In this document: positions 26,655 to 35,943 of the stretch, in pieces
Position numbering within the stretch: the first letter of the stretch is position 1
How the letters are laid out: each line of letters starts with the position of its first letter
Origin: Bacillus sp. FJAT-22090
GTDB lineage: Bacteria > Bacillota > Bacilli > Bacillales_A > Planococcaceae
Reading direction: 5' to 3'
NCBI RefSeq assembly: GCF_007676755.1
Contig: NZ_VEBK01000003.1
Span: 124,001-188,000, forward strand
Length of the DNA: 64,000 nt
Notes under the pieces: model-generated
Database searches by the model: none
Seen by the model: only the letters and a program-made list of their open reading frames with translations
Told to the model about the DNA's origin: nothing
Translations under genes and position numbers: made by a program

Positions 26655-27707
26655 CTACAATAGATAAAAACCAATTCCCATAATTAAGTATGCTGCAAAA
26701 AGGGTCAATCCTTCAAACCAGTTCGATTCTCCATCATTTGAAAGGTTAATAACTAGAAGTGCAGCAGTAACCATCGCAACAAGTTCGGGCCATGTGAAAA
26801 CGAGTGACATAGGTTCTGGCATAAACAAAGAAACAATAACTAGTATCGGTGCTACGAACATTGCCACTTGTAGTGTGGAACCAACTGCAATTTCCACCGA
26901 TACATCCATTTTGTTTTTCACAGCCATTGTAATGGCCGAAACATGCTCCGCCGCATTTCCAACAATCGCTACAATAATGACACCAATAAACAACTCTGTC
27001 CAACCAAACTTCTCCCCTAGCATTTCAAAAGTGTGGACTAGTTGTTCCGACACAAAAGCCACTACTACCGTTGCCAATAGAAGTATTAAAATAGACTTAC
27101 CTTTCGTCCATTCTGGTACTTCCTCCTCCTTTTCCGGTTGGTCTGAGGAAGCAAATACACCTCGATGCGTGACAAGTTTGAAAAATAATCCCGCAAGATA
27201 GAGCGCAATTAGAATAATGGCAATTCCAATGCTCAAGTTCAACGTTTTTTGCGAATCCATCCCCATCGAAAATACTTCGGGAATTACAAACGCGATAATA
27301 ACAGCAAAAATAAGCAATCCTGCATTATATCTAGAATCATGAACACTGAATTTTTGACGTTTAAACTTAATGCCGCCAGCAAAAAATGAAAGACCTAGTA
27401 CAAGTAGCAAATTTCCAAGAACAGATCCAGTCAGTGAAGCCAAAACAATTCCAACCATACCTGCCTTCAATGTAAAAATAGAAATAATAAGTTCAACCGC
27501 ATTTCCAAAGGTAGCATTTAATAATCCTCCAATCCTTGGACCGCTCACAATTGCCAGACTTTCCGTAGCACGGCCTATGTATCCGGAAAGCCCAATAATA
27601 CTTGCACAGCAAAGAATGAACATAACCATATCCGACCAATTAAAAAATGCCCCTATCATGACTAATGGTACTCCTCCAAAAACAAGAACGGCAAAAAACT
27701 TATCCAC
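26655..27707 (-). CDS. Calcium/proton exchanger, CaxA/YfkE family
   Basis: The protein is about 350 residues, as in B. subtilis YfkE (ChaA), with about eleven membrane helices. The two c-repeats that form the ion pathway are visible as LLNATFGNAVELIISIF and VAIVGNAAEHVSAITMA, each with its key Glu and Asn. An acidic loop (PEKEEEVPEW) separates the halves. It expels Ca2+ in exchange for protons. The GTG at 27707 has GAGAGG 8 nt upstream and matches the family N-terminus, so I prefer it to the GTG at 27716. Confidence 0.92.
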   Translation of the reverse strand: MDKFFAVLVFGGVPLVMIGAFFNWSDMVMFILCCASIIGLSGYIGRATESLAIVSGPRIGGLLNATFGNAVELIISIFTLKAGMVGIVLASLTGSVLGNLLLVLGLSFFAGGIKFKRQKFSVHDSRYNAGLLIFAVIIAFVIPEVFSMGMDSQKTLNLSIGIAIILIALYLAGLFFKLVTHRGVFASSDQPEKEEEVPEWTKGKSILILLLATVVVAFVSEQLVHTFEMLGEKFGWTELFIGVIIVAIVGNAAEHVSAITMAVKNKMDVSVEIAVGSTLQVAMFVAPILVIVSLFMPEPMSLVFTWPELVAMVTAALLVINLSNDGESNWFEGLTLFAAYLIMGIGFYLL

Positions 27708-27856
27708 TAATAACACCTCTCCATTAAATGAGTTCTACTCTATCTTTCCCTTTTCTAATAATTAGAAACCCTATCCCAATTACTCCTCCCGAAAAAATTA
27801 AACACGCTTTCTCTACATCTTTCATATCATGGGTAGTGAATAGAAAGGAGTGAGGC

Positions 27857-28162
27857 ATTATAATTAACTTACAACCAGTTATTATTGAAGGTCATACATT
27901 TTTGACTATTTCTGTTGAACTGCCCAAAACAAACTTACTTGTCGTAACGAGCGATAAAGGATATATCATGTGTGGGGCACTTGATGTTGCACTGCTGAAT
28001 GAGAAATTAAAGGATCGAAAAGTAATTGCAGGAAGAGCAGTAGGTGTGAAAACAATTGATCAACTTCTTGATGCACCACTAGAATCTGTCACTTATGAAG
28101 CTGAAGAACTGGGTATCACAAAAGGCACTATAGGAAGAGAAGCACTTTTAAAAATGATATGA
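27857..28162 (+). CDS. yunC: YunC-like DUF1805 protein, apparently with a non-ATG, non-GTG, non-TTG start
   Basis: The recognisable body contains LPKTNLLVVTSDKGYIMCGA, GRAVGVKTIDQLLDAPLESV and a C-terminal KGTIGREALLKMI, as in YunC. The nearest standard start is TTG at 27902 and would cut off about 15 conserved residues. The frame is open upstream to 27854 and reads (I)INLQPVIIEGHTF, the expected family N-terminus of a ~100-residue protein. AAAGGAG (27844-27850) lies 6 nt before an ATT (27857) and 9 nt before an ATA (27860). One of these is the likely initiation codon. Function unknown. Confidence 0.82.
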   Translation: MIINLQPVIIEGHTFLTISVELPKTNLLVVTSDKGYIMCGALDVALLNEKLKDRKVIAGRAVGVKTIDQLLDAPLESVTYEAEELGITKGTIGREALLKMI

Positions 28163-28172
28163 GCATATTGAA

Positions 28173-28202
28173 GAGCTAGCCATTTTCGGCTAGCTTTTTT
28201 TG
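28173..28202 (+). terminator. Terminator of the YunC-like gene
   Basis: AGCTAGCC (28174-28181) pairs with GGCTAGCT (28188-28195), followed by seven T. Confidence 0.88.
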
Positions 28203-28237
28203 TTTAAAACTTTTTATAAAAGTGTTAGCCTTTATAG

Positions 28238-28266
28238 TTGACTCTCTTATAAAGTAAGAGTAAATT
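28238..28266 (+). promoter_or_regulatory. Promoter with palindromic operator filling the spacer (marR-ABC operon)
   Basis: TTGACT (28238-28243) and TAAATT (28261-28266) are spaced by exactly 17 bp. The whole spacer is the palindrome CTCTTATAAAGTAAGAG. This is where a MarR repressor would block RNA polymerase, and the first gene of the operon encodes a MarR protein. Confidence 0.7.
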
Positions 28267-28328
28267 AGAGTAGCTATTTAAGGACTGTTCGCAAATGAAC
28301 TATTCTAATTAGAACGGAGAGATAAGCA

Positions 28329-28811
28329 ATGGACTTTAATGTATCTGGCAATAAATCATCGGATTTTTTACATTCATTTTGGCGTGTGAATAGAAACCTG
28401 ATGCGTTTCGTACATAATACTGCGCAAGAAAATGATCTATCGATTCCACAGTATTCTGTATTAATGATTATTGCGCCACGCAAAGAAATGACTCAAAAAC
28501 AATTAGGTGAAATACTACAAATTCCGAAAAGCACTTTAAGTCAAGCCGTTGATGGGCTTGTTCAAACAGAATGGATTCATAGACAGCCCGTTCAGGATAA
28601 TAGAAGAGAAATGCAATTAATACTTAGTGAAAAAGGAGAAACATTGTTTGAAAAAATAAGCATTCAAAAAGGAAGCATCCATCAAGCAATCGAATCTGTT
28701 ATAAGCACCATCGATAGTAATCAATTTGAAGAGCTTCAAAACACGCTTCATCATATCGCAAATTTATTAGAAAGTGATTCTATTATAGAGGAGAGCATCC
28801 AGAATGATTAA
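28329..28811 (+). CDS. MarR family transcriptional regulator
   Basis: The 160-residue protein has the MarR winged helix: SIPQYSVLMIIAPRKEMTQK, the recognition helix region LQIPKSTLSQAVDGLVQ and the wing DNRREMQLILSEKGE. Helices at both ends serve dimerisation. It overlaps the first ABC exporter gene by 8 bp, so it is co-transcribed with the pump and probably represses it until a drug-like ligand binds. The palindrome in the promoter spacer is the probable operator. An ACGGAGAGA site precedes the ATG. Confidence 0.93.
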   Translation: MDFNVSGNKSSDFLHSFWRVNRNLMRFVHNTAQENDLSIPQYSVLMIIAPRKEMTQKQLGEILQIPKSTLSQAVDGLVQTEWIHRQPVQDNRREMQLILSEKGETLFEKISIQKGSIHQAIESVISTIDSNQFEELQNTLHHIANLLESDSIIEESIQND

Positions 28812-30528
28812 ACTTTTAAAAAATTTATCTGTGTATAAGTGGATTGTTCTTTCTGTGCTCGGCTTTGTTTTTATCCAATCTATGTCCGACCTATATTTAC
28901 CAACGCTTATGGCAGATATTATTGATAAAGGTGTGGTGATTGGTAATACAACTTATATTTGGAAGATTGGTGGGCTAATGCTTTTGGTAGCTGCCTTTGG
29001 AGCCATTGCTTCAATCGCCGCAAGCTACTACTCCTCCAAAGCAGCGATAGGACTAGGAAGAGATATCCGTCGGAAAGTGTTTAAACATGTAGAGCAATTT
29101 TCGCTTCAGGAATTTGACGGGTTTGGCACAGCATCCCTTATTACAAGAACGACAAATGATATTACTCAAGTTCAGCAAGTGGTAATTATGATGCTTCGCA
29201 TGGTTGTTAGCGCTCCAATTATGTTTGTTGGGGGAATCATAATGGCTGTATCTAAAGATGCAAAATTATCCCTTGTAATTGTTCTTACAATGCCTGTGTT
29301 AGTAGGATCTGTATTACTAATATTGTATAGAGGTGTACCGCTTTTCAAAACGGTTCAAAAGAGGCTAGACCGGTTAAACCTTGTATTACGCGAAAATTTA
29401 ACTGGAATTCGTGTTATTCGTGCCTTTAACCATGAAAAGCAGGAAAAAGTGCGTCTTCAAAAAGCAAATAAAGATTTGACGGATGTTTCTATAAAAGTGA
29501 ATAAAGTAATGGCATTCCTGATGCCAGTCATGATGCTCGTGATGAACATCACTGTTGTACTAATCATTTGGTTTGGTGGAATTCGTATTGATGGGGGCTC
29601 CATGTTAATTGGTGATTTAATGGCTTTCATACAGTATGTAATGCAAATTATGTTCGCCCTTGTTATGGCATCTATGATGTTCATCATGGTACCTAGGGCT
29701 GCAGTTTCAGCAAATCGGATCAACGAAGTACTTAATAAAAAACCATTATCTTTAGTTGAAGGTACAAAACCTGTGGATAAAGAACGTGGAACACTTGAAT
29801 TTGATCATGTATCTTTTAGTTATCCAGGAGCAGAAGAATCTGCATTATCGAATATTACTTTTCAAGCAAGGTCAGGAGAAATTACCGCAATTATCGGAGG
29901 TACAGGTGCTGGCAAATCGACGCTTGTTAACCTGATCCCACGTTTTTATGATGTAACAAGTGGAACCATCCGTGTAAACGGCGTCGATATTCGCGAAGCT
30001 TCCCAAGATGAGGTACGTTCGAAAATTGGGTTCGTCCCTCAAAAGGCACTTCTCTTCTCCGGTACTATTAAGGAAAATATTCAGTTCGGAAAACAAGATG
30101 CCACACAGCAGGAAATTGAGCATGCAGCCCATATTGCACAAGCCGAAGATTTTATTAGTAAAATGGAGGACGGATACGATGCCGTTATTACACAAGGCGG
30201 ATCAAATGTATCTGGAGGACAAAAACAACGACTATCGATTGCAAGGGCCCTCGTTCGTAAACCTGACATTTACGTTTTCGATGATAGTTTCTCAGCGCTC
30301 GATTTCAAAACAGACGCAAAACTTAGAGAAGCACTCAAAGATGAAACAGCAAATTCTACCGTCGTTATTGTTGCACAAAGAGTTAGCACTGTGGCTGATG
30401 CGGACCAAATTATCGTATTAGATAAAGGTGAAATTGTAGGAATTGGTACACATCAGGATCTTCTTGAAAATAATAGTGTATATCGGGAAATAGTCGAATC
30501 ACAGCTCTCAGAGGAGGAAATCGCATGA
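28804..30528 (+). CDS. ABC multidrug exporter half, degenerate-site subunit (YfiB-like)
   Basis: The 574-residue protein has six membrane helices followed by an ATPase domain. Walker A is GGTGAGKST and the signature VSGGQKQR is canonical. After Walker B the residue is Asp (YVFDDSFSALD) where the catalytic Glu is usual, and the switch position reads VAQRVS with Gln in place of His. This is the degenerate half of a heterodimeric exporter. Its intact signature completes the active site of the partner at 30525. The genes overlap by ATGA. It lies in a MarR-controlled operon; B. subtilis YfiB-YfiC is the closest known arrangement. Confidence 0.9.
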   Translation: MIKLLKNLSVYKWIVLSVLGFVFIQSMSDLYLPTLMADIIDKGVVIGNTTYIWKIGGLMLLVAAFGAIASIAASYYSSKAAIGLGRDIRRKVFKHVEQFSLQEFDGFGTASLITRTTNDITQVQQVVIMMLRMVVSAPIMFVGGIIMAVSKDAKLSLVIVLTMPVLVGSVLLILYRGVPLFKTVQKRLDRLNLVLRENLTGIRVIRAFNHEKQEKVRLQKANKDLTDVSIKVNKVMAFLMPVMMLVMNITVVLIIWFGGIRIDGGSMLIGDLMAFIQYVMQIMFALVMASMMFIMVPRAAVSANRINEVLNKKPLSLVEGTKPVDKERGTLEFDHVSFSYPGAEESALSNITFQARSGEITAIIGGTGAGKSTLVNLIPRFYDVTSGTIRVNGVDIREASQDEVRSKIGFVPQKALLFSGTIKENIQFGKQDATQQEIEHAAHIAQAEDFISKMEDGYDAVITQGGSNVSGGQKQRLSIARALVRKPDIYVFDDSFSALDFKTDAKLREALKDETANSTVVIVAQRVSTVADADQIIVLDKGEIVGIGTHQDLLENNSVYREIVESQLSEEEIA

Positions 30529-32387
30529 GCAAGCAAAAAAAATCGCAATCTCAAGGCGGGCGTCCAATGGGACCTGGCGGCGGAAACGCAATGATGATGG
30601 GCGGGCAGAAGGCAAAGAATTTTAAAGGAACATTACGACGCCTTCTAAAATACTTAAAACCTCGCCGCAATCAACTAATTGCAGTGTTTGTCGCTGCTAT
30701 TTTAAGTACTGTCTTTGCAATTGTCGGCCCTAAAATTATGGGGAACGCAATTACAACATTATTTGAAGGCGCATATGGAAAACTTTCAGGAGTACCTGGA
30801 GCGGGAATCGATTTTGATGCAATTGGTAAGCTTCTTTTGCTGCTTGCGGGTCTGTATGTCATAAGCAGTCTGTTCACGTATATTCAGCAATACATTATGT
30901 CGAGCGTTGCGCAAAAAACAGTTTATGATTTACGTGAAGATGTAAATCATAAACTTGAAAAACTTCCACTTAAATATTATGATGGACGACCAAATGGCGA
31001 GACACTAAGCCGTGTGACGAATGATATTGATACAATTGGAAGTACACTCCAACAAAGTTTGACACAGTTTATTACTTCTATTGTTACAATAGTCGGTATC
31101 ATCGTGATGATGCTTACAATTAGTCCAATATTAACTTTGATCACTGTTATCAGCTTACCGTTATCAATGTTTGTCATTCAACCGATTTTGAAAAGATCAC
31201 AAAAGCATTTTGCTGACCAACAACGTACATTGGGTCAGCTGAATGGACATATTGAAGAAATGTATACGGGGCACCAAGTCGTTAAAGTATTTGGTCATGA
31301 GAAGAAAGCAATCGCCGAGTTTGACGAAGTGAATGAGCAATTGTATGACGCTGGTCGCAAGGCTCAATTTATTTCCGGGATTATTATGCCGATGATGTCT
31401 TTAATCGGGAACTTAAGCTATGTCGTGATAAGTGTTGTCGGAGGAATATTAGTGACCCAACGTGCCATTTCAATTGGTGATATACAAGCGTTTATCACGT
31501 ATTCTAAGCAATTTACACAACCAGTTATGCAAACAGCTAATATTGCAAATATCGTTCAATCTACCGTTGCTGCGGCTGAACGTGTATTTGAATTACTGGA
31601 TGAAGAAGAGGAAGAAAAAGAAGTAACTTCTGAAACGCTGTCAAGGGCGGAAGGATCTGTAACGTTTGATCAAGTAGACTTTGGCTATGGAGAAGAATTA
31701 TTAATAGAAAACATGAATATTAATGTGCTTCCCGGTCAGACAGTTGCAATTGTAGGTCCAACTGGTGCCGGAAAAACAACCTTGATCAATTTATTAATGA
31801 GGTTTTATGAGTTAAATGGCGGTAAAATAACAATCGATGGGCATAATACTCGAATGATGTCACGATCAGACTTACGCACAACTTTTGGAATGGTTCTTCA
31901 AGATACTTGGCTCTTTAATGGCACAATTAAAGACAATATTGCCTTTGGGAAAGATGGAGCAACAGACGAAGAAATAGTTGCAGCTGCTAAAACAGCACGT
32001 GCCGATCATTTCATCCGTACTTTACCAGATGGTTACGAGACAATTTTAAATGAAGAAGCATCCAATATTTCGCAAGGTCAAAAGCAATTGTTAACAATTG
32101 CTCGTGCGGTTCTTGCAAATCCACCAATCATGATTTTAGATGAGGCTACTTCTAGTGTAGATACGCGGACAGAATTGCTAATACAACAAGCGATGAACCG
32201 TTTAATGAAAAACCGAACTAGTTTCGTTATCGCTCATAGACTTTCTACCATTAGAGATGCCGATTTGATATTAGTAATGAACCAAGGCAAAGTAATCGAA
32301 CAAGGAACTCACTCAGAACTCATAGAAAAAAATGGCTTCTATGCAGATCTTTATAACAGCCAATTTGCAACTAAAAAAGCGATATAA
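30525..32387 (+). CDS. ABC multidrug exporter half, catalytic subunit (YfiC-like)
   Basis: The 620-residue protein starts with a Gly/Met/Gln-rich N-terminal tail of about 35 residues and then has six membrane helices and an ATPase domain. Walker A is GPTGAGKTT, Walker B with catalytic Glu is IMILDEATSSVD, and the switch His is in IAHRLS. The signature is altered to ISQGQKQ. So this subunit provides the working Walker sites and its partner the working signature, the classical asymmetric heterodimer. A terminator closes the operon. Substrates are unknown. Confidence 0.92.
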   Translation: MSKQKKSQSQGGRPMGPGGGNAMMMGGQKAKNFKGTLRRLLKYLKPRRNQLIAVFVAAILSTVFAIVGPKIMGNAITTLFEGAYGKLSGVPGAGIDFDAIGKLLLLLAGLYVISSLFTYIQQYIMSSVAQKTVYDLREDVNHKLEKLPLKYYDGRPNGETLSRVTNDIDTIGSTLQQSLTQFITSIVTIVGIIVMMLTISPILTLITVISLPLSMFVIQPILKRSQKHFADQQRTLGQLNGHIEEMYTGHQVVKVFGHEKKAIAEFDEVNEQLYDAGRKAQFISGIIMPMMSLIGNLSYVVISVVGGILVTQRAISIGDIQAFITYSKQFTQPVMQTANIANIVQSTVAAAERVFELLDEEEEEKEVTSETLSRAEGSVTFDQVDFGYGEELLIENMNINVLPGQTVAIVGPTGAGKTTLINLLMRFYELNGGKITIDGHNTRMMSRSDLRTTFGMVLQDTWLFNGTIKDNIAFGKDGATDEEIVAAAKTARADHFIRTLPDGYETILNEEASNISQGQKQLLTIARAVLANPPIMILDEATSSVDTRTELLIQQAMNRLMKNRTSFVIAHRLSTIRDADLILVMNQGKVIEQGTHSELIEKNGFYADLYNSQFATKKAI

Positions 32388-32393
32388 ATTATG

Positions 32394-32425
32394 AAAGAGA
32401 GTCATTCACCTGACTCTCTTTTTTC
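32394..32425 (+). terminator. Terminator of the marR-ABC operon
   Basis: AAAGAGAGTCA (32394-32404) pairs with TGACTCTCTTT (from 32411) with a six-base loop and a T-run. Confidence 0.88.
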
Positions 32426-32503
32426 TTCTTACTTACATTTAGTCATAATCTTTCTTCTCTATCTATATACTTATCACATAGATTTTGTTTTGGGGGGATT
32501 ATT

Positions 32504-32872
32504 TTGAACAAAGTAGAATTTAAACAATTCTTTGATATTGGATATGAAGAAATGATATTTGCCGCAAATAATGATGAAACGTTCATTCGTATAAAAAGTT
32601 ATTATTCTGTCCCATCTTCCATGGTCACCTCCGCCATTGTCCATATTAACGGAAAACGGTTTGATGAAAATAGATGGTGGCTTTTTTTCACCGAGTTAGT
32701 GGAAATCGAAGAAAATGTTAGCGCTACTGTTTATATTGAATTAGATAAATTTGAGATTGACCCTGGCGACTTTGATGAAGAGGCTTTTATTCAACATTTA
32801 ATCGATGAAGCAACTGAAAAAATACAAGAGACAGATTTAAATACGGTCCTCAAAGAAATGGAAGTAATTTAA
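32504..32872 (+). CDS. Hypothetical acidic protein
   Basis: The 122-residue protein is soluble and acidic, beta-rich at first (EEMIFAANNDETFIRIKSYY, RWWLFFTELVEIEE) and helical at the end (FIQHLIDEATEKIQETD). I do not recognise a family. It starts with TTG; GGGGGG lies 7 nt upstream, so the start is well placed. It stands alone after the ABC operon terminator. Confidence 0.7.
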   Translation: MNKVEFKQFFDIGYEEMIFAANNDETFIRIKSYYSVPSSMVTSAIVHINGKRFDENRWWLFFTELVEIEENVSATVYIELDKFEIDPGDFDEEAFIQHLIDEATEKIQETDLNTVLKEMEVI

Positions 32873-32958
32873 TCGTTTACAAGCAACTCTGGCTGCTATA
32901 GGCTTATATGAACTTATCCGATCTTCCGTCGAAAAAATAATGGAATATACGTTTTTAG

Positions 32959-33219
32959 CTAGTGAATTCTGTTCAGTTGCTCTTTGTTCTGGTTCAACTG
33001 CTCCTGCAGTGAACTAATCGGCTCTAAGTTCCCTCTACTTTGAAGCGCCATAGCCACTGATCTATCAGCCTGTTCAATGGCATTATGTGCATTTTGAATT
33101 GCTTCATCTGTTGGATGTGTTAAAGCTTGCCCTACGGCTAACGTGACATCATCCACAGAATTATACAATCGAGCAATTACATTATCTTCTTTCCAGCTCA
33201 TTTGTGTATGATCTTCCAT
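32959..33219 (-). CDS. Hypothetical small helical protein
   Basis: The product is about 86 residues and mostly predicted helix, with heptad-like DEAIQNAHNAIEQADRSVAM and a Gln/Asn-rich C-terminus (SSLQEQLNQNKEQLN). The ATG at 33219 has AAAGGAGG about 8 nt upstream; six further upstream codons are in frame but overlap that site. The size and helix pattern recall small sporulation-era Bacillus proteins, but I cannot assign a family. Confidence 0.7.
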   Translation of the reverse strand: MEDHTQMSWKEDNVIARLYNSVDDVTLAVGQALTHPTDEAIQNAHNAIEQADRSVAMALQSRGNLEPISSLQEQLNQNKEQLNRIH

Positions 33220-33358
33220 AAAAAGACCTCCTTTCACGTTACTTAGCTTTACTATGGCAAAACCATGGCCTTTTTATTCAAAGTAAGAACTATATTAAAT
33301 AGTTTTTATAAATGAGGGAATACTACCTCTTGAATGGAACAATGAAGGAGGAAATGAT

Positions 33359-33562
33359 ATGTCCCCACTACCAATAGATTCAGCTGATAATGAAGAAAGA
33401 TTAAAGAAAGAAATCTGTAATAATGAAGCAGCAATAGAGTTCACGGCAGAAGATGAACTAGCTTCAAATAAAGAAAAAAATACTCGTCGTGAAGATAGCC
33501 TTGGCGGTTTGAGAGCTGAAATACTTGCAGAAGCTAAATCCCGCGTGAACAAATACATTTAA
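33359..33562 (+). CDS. Hypothetical small charged protein
   Basis: The 67-residue protein is very rich in Glu, Lys, Ala and Asn, has no membrane segment or cysteine pair and ends LRAEILAEAKSRVNKYI. AAGGAGG lies 8 nt before the ATG and a strong terminator follows the stop, so it looks like a real monocistronic gene. No family recognised. Confidence 0.65.
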   Translation: MSPLPIDSADNEERLKKEICNNEAAIEFTAEDELASNKEKNTRREDSLGGLRAEILAEAKSRVNKYI

Positions 33563-33566
33563 CAGT

Positions 33567-33602
33567 AGCCAGCCCAGTAGATAATACTAGGCTGGCTTTT
33601 TC
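33567..33602 (+). terminator. Terminator of the 67-residue protein gene
   Basis: AGCCAGCC (33567-33574) pairs with GGCTGGCT (33590-33597), followed by TTTTTC. Confidence 0.85.
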
Positions 33603-33617
33603 AGTTTGTTTAGGTTA

Positions 33618-33641
33618 ACCCCTATTTACACGGGGTATACT
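33618..33641 (+). promoter_or_regulatory. Dyad overlapping the -10 of the yhgE promoter
   Basis: ACCCC (33618-33622) and GGGGT (33632-33636) form a dyad with a 9-bp gap. The right half overlaps TATACT (33636-33641), a good -10 element; no strong -35 is visible. The G/C tracts stand out against the AT-rich context and suggest a regulator binding site. Confidence 0.5.
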
Positions 33642-33688
33642 AAAGCTATCAAGGACTATCAACTTCAATTTAGCAGGGTGGACTAGTT

Positions 33689-35881
33689 ATGAAAAATAGT
33701 TGGAACATTTTCAAGACAGACATTCAAAATATAAGCAAGAATTGGGTAGCCGCTATTCTTATAGCTGGTTTAGTTTTTTTACCCTCTTTATATGCATGGC
33801 TTAATATTTATGCCTCTTGGGACCCTTACGCAAAAACCGATCAGCTTCCGGTGGCCGTTGTAAATGAGGATATAGGAGCGGAAGTTCGCGGAGAGCAACT
33901 AAATGTAGGCAATGAATTGATCGATACTTTAAAAACCAACCATGACATGAAATGGTCTTTTACTTCACGCAAGACCGCTATGGAAAAAGTGAGATATGGT
34001 GATTATTTTGCAGTTATTATTATTCCTCCGAACTTTTCCGAGAAGTTAGCCTCCGTCGTTTCGGATCATCCCGAAAAAGCAGATATTGAATACTATGTAA
34101 ATGAAAAAATTAACTCGATTGCACCTAAAATAACAGAGAAAGGTGCAACGGTTGTCGTGCAAAAAGTTAGCAGTCAATTCATCTCCAGTGTGAATGGAGT
34201 CATTTTTGATCTTTTCAATGATTTAGGAATTGAAATAGAAAGTGATCTACCGGATATACAAAACTTCGAAAACTATGTGTTCAAATTGGAACAAGATTTG
34301 CCGGCAATATATAAATTAATGACTGGCGCTCAAAAAGATGCTTCCTCCGCTCAGAAAATTATCACGCAGGCCCAATCCATAATGCCACGTGCGGAACAAA
34401 TAACGACTGAAGGTTTGGGCTCCATTGAGAAAACAATCGATTTCTTAACGAAAGCACAAAATCGTTTGAATGAACTGGCCCCTATAGTTGAAAATGATTT
34501 AGAAACAGTCTCCAAAATTTCAAAAAGTACAAATGAATTTCTTCAAAACGTGCAAAGCATCCAGTTGGATTTTACAGAGCTGGATAGAGTAAAAGAGGAT
34601 CTAGACAATAAGATAACCTCTAATATCCAAACTGTTGACTCGATTGAGAAGGATCTGAATTGGTTAAAAGACGTGACCAGTAGCACAAATAACTCCAATA
34701 CGGAAGAAAACAATGCGGAACAACAAACAAAACTAGCAGATGCAATTGATAAAACAAATAAACTGAAATCCTTTTTACAAGAAGCTCAAACAAATGCAAG
34801 AACAATCGATACATTAGTAAAAGATAAAGAACAACAAATGCAAAAAACCTTGAGTGATTTGCAAAAAATAGCGCAGAATACATCCGTCAGATTGGATACT
34901 TTTATTAACGAATACAAAAACACGATTGAACCAACTGTTCTTTCTGAAGTAGCAAAAGCCAAAAAAACTCTAGGAAATGCCAAAGAAATGCTGACCAGTA
35001 TACAATCCACTTTACCAGAAGTGTCTCGTACTCTTAATAGCACAGATACTCATATCAAAGAAGGAAAAACAACATTGGATCAAGCATTGGCCCAATATCC
35101 ATATATAAACGACAAAGTGATCCAGTTAGCAGAAAGAATACGAAAAATTCAAGGTGAAACGGATATCAATGAAATAATTCAATTACTGCGCAATGATCCT
35201 CAAGCGGAGCGAAGCTTTTTCGAAGAGCCTATTACCTTAAATGAAAATAAACTTTTCCCAATTGCAAACTATGGAACTGGGATGACCCCTTTTTATACGG
35301 TTCTTGCCATATGGGTAGGTTGTTTGCTTCTTATCTCATTGCTAGCTACAGATACCACTAACCAAGAAAATAATATAAGTGAACGCGCAGTATATTTCGG
35401 TAGGCTATTTACATTTTCTGCGATCGGGCTTCTCCAAGCATTGATTGTAACTGTTGGTGACATTCTTCTATTAGGAGTAGATGTAAAAGATTCCATTTGG
35501 TTTATATTATTTGGATTTCTTATTAGTTTCGTTTTCATGAGCATTGTCTATACGCTTGTTTCTGTATTCGGTGATATAGGAAAAGCGCTTGCGATTATTA
35601 TGCTCGTCTTACAAATTGCAGGAGCTGGAGGAACGTATCCAGTTGTATTATTGCCAGAGTTTTTTCAAACAATAAACCCTGCGCTTCCTTTTACGTATGC
35701 AGTAGATATTATGCGAGAAGCAGTAGGAGGTATCGTCTGGCAACGAGTAATAAGAGATGCTTCCTTCCTTCTCCTCTTCAGTCTGGCATTTTTACTATTC
35801 GGCACCTTCTTAAAAGAAAAAATAAATCGACAGACAAAACGGATGTTGAAAAAGTCTCGGGAATCAGGATTATTTCATTGA
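33689..35881 (+). CDS. yhgE: YhgE/Pip-type membrane protein
   Basis: The 730-residue protein has one membrane helix near residues 20-42 with the family motif FLPSLYAWLNIYASWDPY. A large extracellular domain with long coiled-coil stretches (about 190-510) follows, and six C-terminal helices resemble ABC-2 permeases (ISERAVYFGRLFTFSAIGLL, GAGGTYPVVLLPEFF). This is the YhgE/Pip family, whose members include phage-infection proteins in lactococci and type VII-linked proteins. In B. subtilis a TetR regulator is adjacent; here none is. A dyad lies at the promoter. Confidence 0.9.
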   Translation: MKNSWNIFKTDIQNISKNWVAAILIAGLVFLPSLYAWLNIYASWDPYAKTDQLPVAVVNEDIGAEVRGEQLNVGNELIDTLKTNHDMKWSFTSRKTAMEKVRYGDYFAVIIIPPNFSEKLASVVSDHPEKADIEYYVNEKINSIAPKITEKGATVVVQKVSSQFISSVNGVIFDLFNDLGIEIESDLPDIQNFENYVFKLEQDLPAIYKLMTGAQKDASSAQKIITQAQSIMPRAEQITTEGLGSIEKTIDFLTKAQNRLNELAPIVENDLETVSKISKSTNEFLQNVQSIQLDFTELDRVKEDLDNKITSNIQTVDSIEKDLNWLKDVTSSTNNSNTEENNAEQQTKLADAIDKTNKLKSFLQEAQTNARTIDTLVKDKEQQMQKTLSDLQKIAQNTSVRLDTFINEYKNTIEPTVLSEVAKAKKTLGNAKEMLTSIQSTLPEVSRTLNSTDTHIKEGKTTLDQALAQYPYINDKVIQLAERIRKIQGETDINEIIQLLRNDPQAERSFFEEPITLNENKLFPIANYGTGMTPFYTVLAIWVGCLLLISLLATDTTNQENNISERAVYFGRLFTFSAIGLLQALIVTVGDILLLGVDVKDSIWFILFGFLISFVFMSIVYTLVSVFGDIGKALAIIMLVLQIAGAGGTYPVVLLPEFFQTINPALPFTYAVDIMREAVGGIVWQRVIRDASFLLLFSLAFLLFGTFLKEKINRQTKRMLKKSRESGLFH

Positions 35882-35943
35882 AATCAATTTATCATATTAA
35901 GGATCTGCTAAACGTAAATTAGAGATAAAAGGAGCGATTTAGC

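Noticed and set aside
29772-29780. Perfect DnaA box TGTGGATAA
   Set aside because: It is a single site inside the ABC exporter gene and codes for conserved-frame residues; no cluster around it.
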